From Pseudoduganella aquatica (GTDB lineage Bacteria; Pseudomonadota; Gammaproteobacteria; Burkholderiales; Burkholderiaceae_D), in assembly GCF_009857595.1 (NCBI RefSeq), contig NZ_WWCU01000019.1, forward strand, positions 1 through 64,000: 64,000 nt of DNA. Direction: 5' to 3'. Below the pieces are notes generated by a model. That model made no database searches. It saw only the letters and a list, made by a program, of their open reading frames with translations, and was not told the DNA's origin. Position 1 is the stretch's first letter. The number at the start of each line of letters is the position of its first letter. Below are positions 43,098-52,477 of the stretch, piece by piece. The translations under genes and the position numbers were made by a program.

Positions 43098-45863
43098 ATG
43101 AAGAATTTCGCATCTGAGCGCTCGCAGCGCGCAGCCGTGCAACTGAGCCTGCAGCTGAGCCCTGTGGCCGCGGCATGCGCCTTGTTCGTTTCGGCACTGG
43201 CCGGTTCGGCCCACGCCCAAGTGGCAACCAGCGGCGCCGCCGCAGAAGCACCGATGGCTTCGGTCACCGTATCGGGCATCCGCCGCGGTATTGAAGATGC
43301 GATCTCGGTCAAAAAAGACGCTTCCTCCATCGTGGAAGCCATTTCGGCGGAAGACATCGGCAAGCTGCCTGACGTGTCCATCGCTGAATCGATCGCCCGC
43401 CTGCCGGGTCTGGCTGCGCAGCGCGTGGCCGGCCGTGCCCAGGTGATTTCCGTGCGTGGCCTGTCCCCCGACTTCTCCACCACGCTGCTGAACGGCCGCG
43501 AGCAAGTGTCCACCGGCGACAACCGCTCCGTCGAGTTCGACCAGTACCCGTCCGAGCTGCTGAGCGGCGTGACCATCTACAAGACCCCGGACGCCGGTCT
43601 GGTAGGCCAGGGCCTGTCCGGCACCATCGACATGCAGACCGTGCGTCCGCTGGCCTTCGGCAAGCGCACCGTGGCGCTGAACGCCCGTGGCGAGAAAAAC
43701 TCGCTGGGTTCGATCGCCAACGCCAAGTCGACCGGCAACCGCTTCAGCGCCAGCTACATCGACCAGTTCGCCGACCGCACCATCGGTATCGCGCTGGGCT
43801 TCGCCCACCTGGAATCGCCCGTGCTGGACAACGAGACCGGCCTGTACGAGCCATGGAAGAAAGACTCCCGCCCAGGCGTGCCTGCCGGCACCTACATCAT
43901 GGACGGCATCAAGGCCGTGGCCCGCAGCGGCGTGAACAAGCGCGACGGCGTGATGGGCGTGCTGCAATACCGTCCTAACAAGAACTGGACCAGCATCGTC
44001 GACGTGTACGCGTCCGAATTCCGCCGCGAAGAAACCGCCAACCAGATCGAGATCAACCTGGGCGGCTGGAACGGCAACAACACCCCGGCCTTCGGCTACA
44101 GCAACGCCAGCATCGTCGGCGGCGCCCTGGCCAGCGCCACCGCCAACGGCGTGTACCCGCTGGTGCGCGGCATGTACAACGACCGCAAGGACAAGATCCA
44201 CGCCATCGGCTGGAGCAACACCCTGAAGCTGGACGACTGGACCCTGTTCGCCGACCTGAACTACTCCAAAGCCAAGCGCAATGAGCTGAGCCTGGAAAAC
44301 AATGCGCAGCTGGGCAACGGCCGCGGCACCAACGACGGCGCGGGCAATGCCTACCTGGATTCGGCCAAGCTGACCTTCAACACCGGCACCTACTCGACCA
44401 TCGGCCTGGGCCGCAACTACAGCAATCCGGCCACGCTGTTCATCGGCCCGACCATCTACGGTTCCGGCTACGGCAAGACGCCGCGCGTGGAAGACGAGCT
44501 GACCGGCTTCAAGTTGGTGGCCAGCGCGCCGGTGCCGACCATGCTGGAGAAATTCGTTTCCGGCATCGACGCGGGCATCAACTACACCGACCGCAGCAAG
44601 AAGAAGCGCCAGCCTGAAGGCAACATCAACCTGAACGGCACCAACCCGGTCAGCCTGAACACCGACTTCCTGTACGGCGCGGCAGACCTGGGCTTCGCCG
44701 GCGCGGGCATGATCCCGACCTGGAACGTGCCGGCCATGGTGGCCAAGTACATGACCTTCAAGCCGACCGATACCGAGAGCTACCTGATCTCCAAGGGCTG
44801 GGACGTGAATGAGAAGATCACCACCACCTTCGTCAAGGCCAACCTCGAGGCGGACCTGGGCAACGTCACCATGCGCGGCAACGTGGGCATCCAGGCGCAG
44901 CACACCGACCAGTCGTCGGACTCGAACTACTACGACGGCACCGCGCCGGTGGGCCAGCAAGTCAAGCCTGTGCATGACGGCAAGAAGTACACCGACTACC
45001 TGCCAAGCATGAACCTGGCGTTCGCGTTTGAAGGCCAGCAGACCCTGCGCCTGGCGGCAGCCAAGCAGATCGCTCGTCCACGCGTGGACCAGCTGCGCTC
45101 CGCGCTGGACTTCGGCGTGTCCGACACCACCTTCAAACCGGGCGGCAGCGGCGGCAACGCCAAGCTGGACCCATGGCGCGCCAACGCCTTCGACATGTCG
45201 TACGAGAAGTACTTCGACAAGAAGGCCTACTTCGCCGTGGCCGCGTTCTACAAGAAGCTGAACACCTACATCTTCACCCAGACCAAGGACTACGACTTCT
45301 CGAAGTTCATTCCTGGCACCAAGGCGCGCCAGGCGATCGGCGACTACTCGGCGCCGTACAACGGCACCGGCGGCTCGCTGAAGGGCGCGGAACTGTCGGC
45401 ATCGCTGCCGCTGAACCTGGTGACCAAGACGCTGGACGGCTTCGGCGTACAAGCCAGCCACACCTACAGCGACAGCTCGATCACGATCGAAGATCCTAGC
45501 GGCAGCATCGGCTCCAAGATCCCGCTGCCAGGCCTGTCGAAGCACACCACCAACCTGACGGTGTACTACGAAAAGAACGGCTTCGAGACCCGCATCAACC
45601 AGCGCAAGCGTTCGGACTTCGTGGGTGAGATCGGCAACTTCTCGAACGACCGCGCTCTGCGTTATGTAGTCGGCGAGAACATCATCGACTTCCAGGTTGG
45701 CTACACCTTCGGCGAAGGTACGCTGAAGGGCCTGGGCCTGGTCGCCCAGGTGAACAACCTGCGCAACGCCGCGTATGAAACCTACACCGGCACCCGCAAC
45801 CAGCAGCTGGAATACCAGAAATACGGCCGCACCATCCTGGTGGGCGCGAACTACAAGTTCTAA
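43098..45863 (+). CDS. TonB-dependent receptor, maltodextrin/starch-type
   Basis: A 921-residue outer-membrane receptor of the large carbohydrate class. Signal peptide ends AGSAHA-Q. The plug domain has VTVSGIRRGIEDAISVKKDA, SAEDIGKLPDVSIAESIARL and VISVRGLSPDFSTTLLNGRE, all typical of sugar-specific TonB receptors in Proteobacteria. The barrel ends in GANYKF with the terminal aromatic residue needed for insertion. AGAGGGG precedes the ATG. No STN domain. Its place among amylases, an alpha-glucosidase and a sugar transporter indicates import of maltodextrins across the outer membrane, using TonB energy. A strong terminator follows. Confidence 0.9.
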   Translation: MKNFASERSQRAAVQLSLQLSPVAAACALFVSALAGSAHAQVATSGAAAEAPMASVTVSGIRRGIEDAISVKKDASSIVEAISAEDIGKLPDVSIAESIARLPGLAAQRVAGRAQVISVRGLSPDFSTTLLNGREQVSTGDNRSVEFDQYPSELLSGVTIYKTPDAGLVGQGLSGTIDMQTVRPLAFGKRTVALNARGEKNSLGSIANAKSTGNRFSASYIDQFADRTIGIALGFAHLESPVLDNETGLYEPWKKDSRPGVPAGTYIMDGIKAVARSGVNKRDGVMGVLQYRPNKNWTSIVDVYASEFRREETANQIEINLGGWNGNNTPAFGYSNASIVGGALASATANGVYPLVRGMYNDRKDKIHAIGWSNTLKLDDWTLFADLNYSKAKRNELSLENNAQLGNGRGTNDGAGNAYLDSAKLTFNTGTYSTIGLGRNYSNPATLFIGPTIYGSGYGKTPRVEDELTGFKLVASAPVPTMLEKFVSGIDAGINYTDRSKKKRQPEGNINLNGTNPVSLNTDFLYGAADLGFAGAGMIPTWNVPAMVAKYMTFKPTDTESYLISKGWDVNEKITTTFVKANLEADLGNVTMRGNVGIQAQHTDQSSDSNYYDGTAPVGQQVKPVHDGKKYTDYLPSMNLAFAFEGQQTLRLAAAKQIARPRVDQLRSALDFGVSDTTFKPGGSGGNAKLDPWRANAFDMSYEKYFDKKAYFAVAAFYKKLNTYIFTQTKDYDFSKFIPGTKARQAIGDYSAPYNGTGGSLKGAELSASLPLNLVTKTLDGFGVQASHTYSDSSITIEDPSGSIGSKIPLPGLSKHTTNLTVYYEKNGFETRINQRKRSDFVGEIGNFSNDRALRYVVGENIIDFQVGYTFGEGTLKGLGLVAQVNNLRNAAYETYTGTRNQQLEYQKYGRTILVGANYKF

Positions 45864-45881
45864 GCCTGTTTAGCTGGACGT

Positions 45882-45921
45882 AAAAAAACCCGCCATGCAC
45901 CGCATGGCGGGTTTTTTTTTT
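45882..45921 (+). terminator. strong Rho-independent terminator after the TonB receptor
   Basis: A 17-bp perfect stem (45882-45898 with 45902-45918, built on ACCCGCCATGC) has a 3-base loop, an A-run before and a T-run after it. Confidence 0.95.
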
Positions 45922-45933
45922 GTGCTGTGGTGT

Positions 45934-46022
45934 GGCGGGTTACGCGCTTTGCGCTAACCCGCCCTACGGTTTCCGGGCTAGGTACGTAGGGCGGGTTAGC
46001 GCCGCGAGGCGCGTAACCCGCC
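45934..46022. repeat. REPIN-like pair of palindromic repeats
   Basis: Unit 1 (45934-45972) is GGCGGGTTACGC, a variable centre, GCGCTAACCCGCC and CTACGGTTT. Unit 2 (45985-46022) is the same element in inverted orientation starting CGTAGGGCGGGTTAGC. The two are separated by 12 bp. The same pair occurs at 61867-61971 and in degraded form at 54391-54456. Confidence 0.9.
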
Positions 46023-46035
46023 ATGCCGGCGCCGC

Positions 46036-47883
46036 TTACTTCTTGGCCGCTTCGGCTGCCGCCAGCTGGCGGTTCTGGTCGTCGAGCCAGGTTTTCAGCG
46101 GGGCGAAGTAGTCGAGCAGGGCGGAGCCGTCGATGCGGTCTTCGCCGGTGGCCGCTTTCAGCGCTTCAGGCCACGGCTTGCTCGCGCCCATGGCCAGCAT
46201 CTGCTGCAGCTTGGCGCCCGCTTTCTGGTTGCCGTACACCGAGCAGCGGTGCAGCGGACCGGTGTAGCCGGCTTCGCGGCACAGCGCGCGGTGGAACTGG
46301 AACTGCAGCATGTGCGCCAGGAAGTAGCGCGCGTAGGGCACGTCGGCCGCAACGTGGTACTTGGCGCCGGCGTCGAAGCCGCCCGCCGCGATCGGCGCCG
46401 GACGGCTCACGCCCATGTACTGCTCGCGCAGCTGCCACCAGGTCTTGTCGTAGTCGGCCGGCTGGGTCTTGCCGGCGTAGACGTCCCAGCGCCATTTGTC
46501 GACCGAGTAGGCGAACGGCAGGAAGGCCACCTTGGCCAGCGCGCGCTGCAGCAGCTCGCCGATGTCGGCGTTGGCTTCCGGCTCCTGGTCCATCAGGCCG
46601 ACTTTCTTCAGGTAGTCCGGCGTGATCGACAGCGCCACGGTGTCGCCGATGGCTTCGTGGAAGCCGTCGTTGGCGCCGCCCTGGAACAGGAAGGACTGCT
46701 TGTTGTAGGCCAGGTCGTAGTAGATGTGGCCCAGCTCGTGGTGGATCACCTTGAACTCTTCGTCGGTCGGGCGGATGCACATCTTGATGCGTACGTCTTC
46801 CTTGCCGTCCATGGTCCAGGCGGAGGCGTGGCACACCACGTCGCGGTCGCGCGGCTTGGTCAGCAGGGAGCGCTGCCAGAAGGACTCGGGCAGCTTCTGC
46901 ATGCCGAGCGAGGTGTAGAAACGCTCGGCGTATTGCGTCATCTGCTTGGCGTCGGTCTTGCGCTCTTCCAGTACCTTGGTCAGATCGAAGCTGCTGGCGT
47001 TGCTGGCGGGTTTCAGCAGCGGATAGATGTTCTCCCAGCTCTGGCTCCACATATTGCCGAACAGGTGGGCCGGGATAGGGCCGCTGGCGGGCACCACATC
47101 CGGGCCGTAGGCGGCGCGCAGCTTGTAGCGCGTGTAGGTGTGCAGCGAGTCGTACAGCGGCTTGACCTGCTGCCACATGCGCTCCATCTCGGCCGAGAAG
47201 GCTTCCGGCGGCATGTCGTACTGCGAGCGCCACAGGGCGCCGGTGTCGGCGAAGCCCATTTCGCGCGCGCCCTTGTTGGACAGGGTCACGTAGTCGGTGT
47301 ACATCTGCTTGTACGACGGCGACTGCGCGTGCCAGCCCAGCCATACTTCCTTCAGCTTGGCCGGATCGCGGCTGGTGGCCAGCGTCTTTTCCAGCTCGCC
47401 CAGCGGCAGGCATTCCTGGCCGCCGGTGGGGCAGTATTTGGCTTTGCCGTAGGCGCCGTTCAGCGCGGCGTTCTTGGCGGCGTAGGCTTCGCGCTCTTTC
47501 GGATCGGACAGCATCAGGGTCAGCTGCAGCAGCTTGAGCTTGCGCGCGTAATCTTCCTTGAGTTTCAGACCGTTGTAGCGGCGCGCGCCCAGGGCGGCTT
47601 CGCCTGCGGCGCTCAGCTGGCGTTCGCCGAAGTAGGTGGCCAGCGCTTCGGTGTCGTCGGTGATGAAGTTCTGCGCGACCCATTGGGCGCGGGCGCCGTC
47701 CAGGTTCAGCTTTTCCAGCTTGGCTTCGGTATCGTTCAGGAAGCGTTCGGCTTCGGCGACGGTGGGCTTGCTTGGCGTGCTTTTGGCAGGCGCTTTTGCA
47801 CCCTCGGCGTGGGCGGGCTGGAACGCGCAAGCGGCCAGCATCACGGCGGCGGGGATGGCTTTCAGATACAGCGGTTTTGGCAC
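46036..47883 (-). CDS. M2 family peptidyl-dipeptidase (ACE-like)
   Basis: A 615-residue exported metallopeptidase. GTG start at 47883 is set by AAGGAG six bases upstream and leads into a signal peptide ending QPAHA-E. The zinc site is H382-E383-LG-H386 (VIHHELGHIYYD) with E410 (FHEAIGDT) as third ligand, exactly the M2 arrangement. It removes C-terminal dipeptides from oligopeptides in the periplasm. Cys pairs (YCPTGGQEC, VCHASAWTMDG) match conserved disulfides of the family. Monocistronic and unrelated to the neighbouring starch genes. Confidence 0.93.
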   Translation of the reverse strand: MPKPLYLKAIPAAVMLAACAFQPAHAEGAKAPAKSTPSKPTVAEAERFLNDTEAKLEKLNLDGARAQWVAQNFITDDTEALATYFGERQLSAAGEAALGARRYNGLKLKEDYARKLKLLQLTLMLSDPKEREAYAAKNAALNGAYGKAKYCPTGGQECLPLGELEKTLATSRDPAKLKEVWLGWHAQSPSYKQMYTDYVTLSNKGAREMGFADTGALWRSQYDMPPEAFSAEMERMWQQVKPLYDSLHTYTRYKLRAAYGPDVVPASGPIPAHLFGNMWSQSWENIYPLLKPASNASSFDLTKVLEERKTDAKQMTQYAERFYTSLGMQKLPESFWQRSLLTKPRDRDVVCHASAWTMDGKEDVRIKMCIRPTDEEFKVIHHELGHIYYDLAYNKQSFLFQGGANDGFHEAIGDTVALSITPDYLKKVGLMDQEPEANADIGELLQRALAKVAFLPFAYSVDKWRWDVYAGKTQPADYDKTWWQLREQYMGVSRPAPIAAGGFDAGAKYHVAADVPYARYFLAHMLQFQFHRALCREAGYTGPLHRCSVYGNQKAGAKLQQMLAMGASKPWPEALKAATGEDRIDGSALLDYFAPLKTWLDDQNRQLAAAEAAKK

Positions 47884-47911
47884 TGCAGTCTCCTTCTGGT
47901 TGGTGAGCTGG

Positions 47912-48277
47912 CTAATATACACCTGCCAGCAGATAGGAGACAGACCCGCAGGCATAGGCTGCCACGCCGAGCAGGGCGGCCGCGCGCGTGGCGTAGGAAA
48001 GCAGCAACACCAGCAGCAGGCAGGCGCCGGTCAGCGCTCCCACCCAAAGCAGGAAGCCGTGCGTGCCGCCCATGGCGTGGACAGCGGCAGACAGGGCCAG
48101 CGCCAGTGCGGCCGCGCCGCCCAGTTGCAGCCGGCGGCGCAGCGCCGGCGCCGGTTCGGCGCCGCGTCCGCGCAGGTCGGCGTAATGGCGGTCCATCGCC
48201 ATGCTCAGTGCGAACATGCCTCCGTAGCTGAGCGTGAACAGCGCGAGCTGGTGGAGGTCGATGTGCAGGGCGCTCAT
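47912..48277 (-). CDS. DUF3325-type small membrane protein of the siderophore operon
   Basis: A 121-residue protein starting at the ATG that overlaps the PepSY gene stop by four bases (ATGA). It has three to four transmembrane helices (LFTLSYGGMFALSMAMDRHY, GGAAALALALSAAVHAMGG, GACLLLVLLLSYATRAAAL). The layout matches DUF3325 proteins, which regularly close siderophore-receptor operons in Proteobacteria. Exact role unknown. Confidence 0.8.
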   Translation of the reverse strand: MSALHIDLHQLALFTLSYGGMFALSMAMDRHYADLRGRGAEPAPALRRRLQLGGAAALALALSAAVHAMGGTHGFLLWVGALTGACLLLVLLLSYATRAAALLGVAAYACGSVSYLLAGVY

Positions 48278-49896
48278 GTGGTCTCCGGCATAGGCGCGGG
48301 GGCATAGTCGCGCGCAGCGGCGGAGGGGCGCGGCGCGGCCACGGCGTCCTTGGCGCGGCGGCCGAGGCGGTGGGCGGCGCAGGCCAGCAGGAGGCCGAGC
48401 GCGAACACGGTCAGGTCGAAACCGGCGACGGCGGCAGGGCCACGGCTTTGCAGCAGCGTCACGCCCAGGTGAGAACTGGTGGTGAACACATTGAGCACCG
48501 GTATGCCCATCAGCAGCAGCGCGCCGGCGCCGAGCTGGAGGCGCCACATCAGCCGGTCCGGGCGGATTTGCGCCAGCACCATGGCCGCTCCCCAGGCAAT
48601 GAAGAACCACGCGATCTCGGTTTCCGGCCGCTCCGCTATGCCGACCGGCACCAGCCGGTTGGCCCAGAAGTAAGCGCCGTAGGCGATCGGCAGGCCTGCG
48701 ATGGCGCCCAGGTTGAGCGCCTCCACCAGCCGCGTGCCGAAGCCCACTTTGCCGCCGGCCTTGAGCGCCTTGGCCTGCCGCTGCCGGCTCTTGACCGCCC
48801 ACAGCAGCGCGCCGGTGGCCACCATCGCGCATCCCGCCAGGCCGGAGAGGAAGAAGAAGCCGCGCATGAGCGGACCGGCGAAGCGCGCGATATGCAGCCC
48901 GTACATCACGCCGTGCGTGGCCGCCGCGCCGCTGGGCGCATCGCCCGCCTGCGCCAGCAGCGCGCCGCTGGCGCCGTCGAACTGCATGGCGGGCTGCTTG
49001 TTCGACAGTTCGCGCCCGGCCGCGCGCGTGACCGAGATGCGCGCATTGGCGTCGTTCGGATTGGCCACGCTGAAGCCGCCCGCCGCGCGTCCGCCCCAGT
49101 GCCGCTCCGCCTCTTCAATGATGGGACGTATCGCCGCCAGCGGCGCCGCCACGCCCGCAGGCTTGGCCGGCGCGCCGGCGCTGGGGAAAACCTCGGCATT
49201 CATGGCTTCGCGGTCGCCACGGTAGGCCACTTGCGTGGCGGCCGGCATATACAGGAACATCAAGGTCACCAGGCCGGTGTAGGTGATCATCAGGTGATAG
49301 GGCAGGGCCAGCACTGCGGTGACATTGTGCGCATCCAGCCAGGAACGCTGGCCCTTGTTGCCCCGGAAGGTAAAGAAGTCCTTGAAGATGCGCTTGTGCG
49401 TAATCACGCCGCTCACGATGGAGACCAGCATGAACATGGCGCAGAAGCCCACGATCCAGCGTGCCCACAGCGGCGGCATGTAGTGCAGGTCGAAATGCAG
49501 GCGGTAGATGAATTCGCCGCCGCGCGTCTCGCGCGGGTCTTTCAGCTCCACGCCGCTGGCCGGGTCAATCAGGGCGGACTTCAGGCCGCGCTTGCTCTTG
49601 TCCGGATCGGAATAGGCGATGCGCACGGCTGGCGTGCGTTCGGTGGGCAGCGTGACGAACCAGCGCTTGGCGTCCGGCGCGCGCTCCTGCAAGGCCTGCA
49701 CCGCCATGCTGGCCGCGCTGGCAGTGGCCACGCCGCGCACGTGCACGGCGTGCAGTTCGGGCTTCATCCACAGGCTGATCTCGTCGCGGAAATAGCTGGC
49801 GGTGCCGGCGCTGAAGACCAGGAACAAGATCCAGCAGACCAGCAGGCCTGACCAGGTGTGCAGCCAGGCCATCGCCTGGCGGAAGCCGTCTTTCAT
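48274..49896 (-). CDS. PepSY-associated membrane protein (putative ferric-siderophore reductase)
   Basis: A 540-residue protein. ATG at 49896 (MKDGFRQAMAWLHTWSGLLV) overlaps the DUF3649 gene by four bases. The motif WLHTWSGLLVCWILFLVFSAG, a long periplasmic loop with PepSY segments, and further helix bundles (WIVGFCAMFMLVSIVSGVIT, HNVTAVLALPYHLMITYTGL) are typical of PepSY_TM proteins. Conserved His residues in the helices can bind heme. Family members next to siderophore receptors are thought to reduce ferric siderophores at the inner membrane. Confidence 0.88.
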   Translation of the reverse strand: MKDGFRQAMAWLHTWSGLLVCWILFLVFSAGTASYFRDEISLWMKPELHAVHVRGVATASAASMAVQALQERAPDAKRWFVTLPTERTPAVRIAYSDPDKSKRGLKSALIDPASGVELKDPRETRGGEFIYRLHFDLHYMPPLWARWIVGFCAMFMLVSIVSGVITHKRIFKDFFTFRGNKGQRSWLDAHNVTAVLALPYHLMITYTGLVTLMFLYMPAATQVAYRGDREAMNAEVFPSAGAPAKPAGVAAPLAAIRPIIEEAERHWGGRAAGGFSVANPNDANARISVTRAAGRELSNKQPAMQFDGASGALLAQAGDAPSGAAATHGVMYGLHIARFAGPLMRGFFFLSGLAGCAMVATGALLWAVKSRQRQAKALKAGGKVGFGTRLVEALNLGAIAGLPIAYGAYFWANRLVPVGIAERPETEIAWFFIAWGAAMVLAQIRPDRLMWRLQLGAGALLLMGIPVLNVFTTSSHLGVTLLQSRGPAAVAGFDLTVFALGLLLACAAHRLGRRAKDAVAAPRPSAAARDYAPAPMPETT

Positions 49897-50201
49897 GGGA
49901 ACCTCAGGAGGACGTAAGCGGCGCAGGCCAGCGCCGCAGCGGGCAGCATGAGGCCCAGCCAGGCGCGCGCCGCGCTGCGGGCCGCAAACACCCACAGCAC
50001 CGCGCATACGTAGATGGCGAAGGACAGCAGCGTGGCGGCCATGACGGCGTCGGCACGGCCGAAGGAAAACATGGGCAGCAGCAGCGCCAGGAAGGCGGTG
50101 GCTGCCGCCGACAGTGCGTAGCCGCCGGCGATGGCGGCCACGGCGCGCGCGGCCACGCCGAGCCGGTAGGCCAGCGGTGCGGTGAGTATGGGCGCGCGCA
50201 T
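49893..50201 (-). CDS. DUF3649-type small membrane protein
   Basis: A 102-residue protein with three transmembrane helices (VAAIAGGYALSAAATAFLAL, VMAATLLSFAIYVCAVLWVF, LGLMLPAAALACAAYVLL). Size, pattern and position between a siderophore receptor and a PepSY protein match DUF3649. It begins 4 bp after the receptor stop and overlaps the PepSY gene by four bases. Confidence 0.82.
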   Translation of the reverse strand: MRAPILTAPLAYRLGVAARAVAAIAGGYALSAAATAFLALLLPMFSFGRADAVMAATLLSFAIYVCAVLWVFAARSAARAWLGLMLPAAALACAAYVLLRFP

Positions 50202-50205
50202 GGCT

Positions 50206-52368
50206 TTACCAGGCGTAGCGCGCGGTCAGTGCGGCGGTGCGGCGCTGGCCGTAGAAGCAGTCGCCGCGCGCCAGGCAGGTGGTGATTTGCACCTTGTCCG
50301 CCAGGTTGGTGACGTTGAGGGCGAAGCGCCACGGTCCGCTGCTGTAGGCCAGCATGGCGTCCAGCAGGGTGGCGCCCGGCGTTTCCAGCGCGTCCAGCCC
50401 GTCCCACGAGGACGACAGGTGGCGCACGCCGCCGCCCGCGCTGAAGCCGTTGCGGCCGGCGATGGCGAAGCGGTGCGTCAGCCAGGCGGAGACATTGTGT
50501 TCGGGGACGCCGCTCAGGCGCTTGCCCTGGTCGGCGCCGTTGCTGCGGGCGACCTTCGCGTCGGTGTAGGCGTAGCCTGCGGTCCAGCTCCAGTTGCGTC
50601 CCAGGCTGCCGCCGCTTTCCAGTTCCAGGCCCTGCACCTGCACTTCGCCGATCTGGATGCTGTTCAGCGGATTGGCCGGGTCGGTGGTCTTGCGGTTGGT
50701 GTCGCGCAGGTCGTACACGGCCAGCGTGGTGTTGAAGTCGCCGTTCTGCGGCTGCCACTTCACGCCCGCCTCCCACTGTTTGCCGCGCTGCGGCGCGAAG
50801 GCCTTGCCGTTCAGGTCCACGCCGCCCAGCGGCAGGAAGGACTCCGAGTAGCTCACATACGGCGCCCAGCCCTGGTCGGACAGGTAGAGCAGGCCGACGC
50901 GCTTGGTGGTGGCCTTGTCGTCGGTGCGGCTGGCGGCGCGGCCTTCGATGTCGTTTTCGGCGGCGTCGCGGCGCAGGCCGAGCAGCGCGGTCCAGTTGGG
51001 CGTGAACTTGAGCTGGTCCTGCAGGTACAGGCCTTTCTGGTGCAGATTGGTGGTGGGCAGATGGGCCAGCGAGGCGGGCGCCTTGTAGCTGCCGTACACC
51101 GGGGCATACACGTCCAGCGGTGCGGCGGTGCCGGTGCCGCGTGCCTGGCGCGTTTCCACGCGCTGCAGGTCGAAGCCGGCCAGCACCGTGTGCTGGATGG
51201 CGCCGGTGGCGAACTGCGCTTCCAGCTGGGTGTCGGCCAGCAGCGTGTCGAGTTCATTGAACTGCTGGATGAGGTCGCGGTTGATGGTGCGCTGGTCGGC
51301 ATTGAAGACGGGGCGCGCGGGACGGCCGGTGGCCGGCACGGCGGTGAAACTGGTATAGGCGCTGCGGTAGTCCACTTCGCTGTTCGACTTGCGCACCGTC
51401 TGGCGGAGCTGGATGCCGTTCCGGAAGCGGTGGCTGACGATGTAACCCAGATTGGTCTGCTCGGTGTTGTAGGCGTCCCAGCCCGGTTCACCGGTGAAGG
51501 TGCTGGTGTCGATGCGGCCGAACTTGGACGGCAGCAGCGTGCCCTGCCACGGGAAGAAGCCTATCATCGAGCCGCTCTTGTCCTCCTGGCGCAGCGCCAT
51601 CAGCGTGAGCGAAGTGTCGCCGTTGGGCGACCAGGTCAGCGAGGGCGCGAACACGCGGCGGTCGTCCGCCACATGGTGCACTTGCGTACCGCTGTCGCGC
51701 GCAATGGCCACCACGCGCGCCGCCCAGTGGCCTTGCTCGTCCAGCACCTGGTTGATGTCGGCCGAGATCTGCTTGCGGTCATGGCTGCCCACCTGCAGCT
51801 GCACTTCGCGCTGGTTGCTAGACACCGGGCGCTTCGAAACTAGGTTGACCACGCCGCCTATGCCGCCCTGGCCGTACAGCACGGAGGAGGGGCCGCGCAG
51901 CACTTCCACGCGCTCCAGCGTGTACGGGTCGGGACGGGTGGTGTTGTAGGAGCCGAAGTTCATCTGCACGCCGTCCTGCAGCAGGGCGGGGTTGCCGCCG
52001 CGCGAGCTGATGGAGTCCACGCGGCTGTCGAAATAGGCCGAGACCAGGCCGGCGCTGTAGTTCACGGTCTGGCGCAGCGTTTGCGCACCCTGTTCCTCGA
52101 AGCGCTCGCGCAGGATCACGGAGATGGACTGCGGCGTTTCGATCAGCGGGGTGTCGGTCTTGGTGCCCACGCCGCCGCGCCGGGCCGCGTAGTTGTCGTC
52201 CTCCTTCTTGCCGTCGACGGTGACCACCGCCATCACGGCGGGCGCGGCTTCCGGGCTGTCAGCCGGATTGTCGTTGGCGAAGGCGAGGGGCGCGCCGCCG
52301 CCGAGGGTGGCGAACAGCAGGGCCGAGCGTACGGCGGCGCTCAGTGGTGAAAGGGGAAAACGAGGCAT
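50206..52368 (-). CDS. TonB-dependent siderophore receptor
   Basis: A 720-residue outer-membrane receptor. Signal peptide ends ALLFATLGGGAPLAFA. The plug carries the siderophore-receptor motif TPLIETPQSISVILRERFEE followed by GAQTLRQTVNYSAGLVSAY and VEVLRGPSSVLYGQGGIGGV. The barrel ends RYAW. No STN domain, so no FecR-type signalling. First gene of a four-gene operon behind a clear Fur box; it imports a ferric siderophore. Short duplicated Cys near the end (TTCLARGDCFYGQ) is common in hydroxamate receptors, but the ligand is not defined. Confidence 0.92.
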   Translation of the reverse strand: MPRFPLSPLSAAVRSALLFATLGGGAPLAFANDNPADSPEAAPAVMAVVTVDGKKEDDNYAARRGGVGTKTDTPLIETPQSISVILRERFEEQGAQTLRQTVNYSAGLVSAYFDSRVDSISSRGGNPALLQDGVQMNFGSYNTTRPDPYTLERVEVLRGPSSVLYGQGGIGGVVNLVSKRPVSSNQREVQLQVGSHDRKQISADINQVLDEQGHWAARVVAIARDSGTQVHHVADDRRVFAPSLTWSPNGDTSLTLMALRQEDKSGSMIGFFPWQGTLLPSKFGRIDTSTFTGEPGWDAYNTEQTNLGYIVSHRFRNGIQLRQTVRKSNSEVDYRSAYTSFTAVPATGRPARPVFNADQRTINRDLIQQFNELDTLLADTQLEAQFATGAIQHTVLAGFDLQRVETRQARGTGTAAPLDVYAPVYGSYKAPASLAHLPTTNLHQKGLYLQDQLKFTPNWTALLGLRRDAAENDIEGRAASRTDDKATTKRVGLLYLSDQGWAPYVSYSESFLPLGGVDLNGKAFAPQRGKQWEAGVKWQPQNGDFNTTLAVYDLRDTNRKTTDPANPLNSIQIGEVQVQGLELESGGSLGRNWSWTAGYAYTDAKVARSNGADQGKRLSGVPEHNVSAWLTHRFAIAGRNGFSAGGGVRHLSSSWDGLDALETPGATLLDAMLAYSSGPWRFALNVTNLADKVQITTCLARGDCFYGQRRTAALTARYAW

Positions 52369-52417
52369 CGGACCATCCTTGCAGGGTTGGATGGCTGGCG
52401 AAGCGCTGGCTGATTTA

Positions 52418-52436
52418 AATGAGAATGATTCTCATT
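52418..52436. promoter_or_regulatory. Fur box of the siderophore operon
   Basis: AATGAGAATGATTCTCATT is a 19-bp palindrome (one central base unpaired) matching the Fur consensus, 50 bases before the receptor start. It implies iron-dependent repression. Confidence 0.9.
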
Positions 52437-52477
52437 ATATTGCTAACTACGAAATCATGCAAGTTGCAGATGCTGGA

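Noticed and set aside
42987..45545. An 852-codon minus-strand frame
   Set aside because: Antisense shadow of the TonB receptor gene, with no start context or family features.
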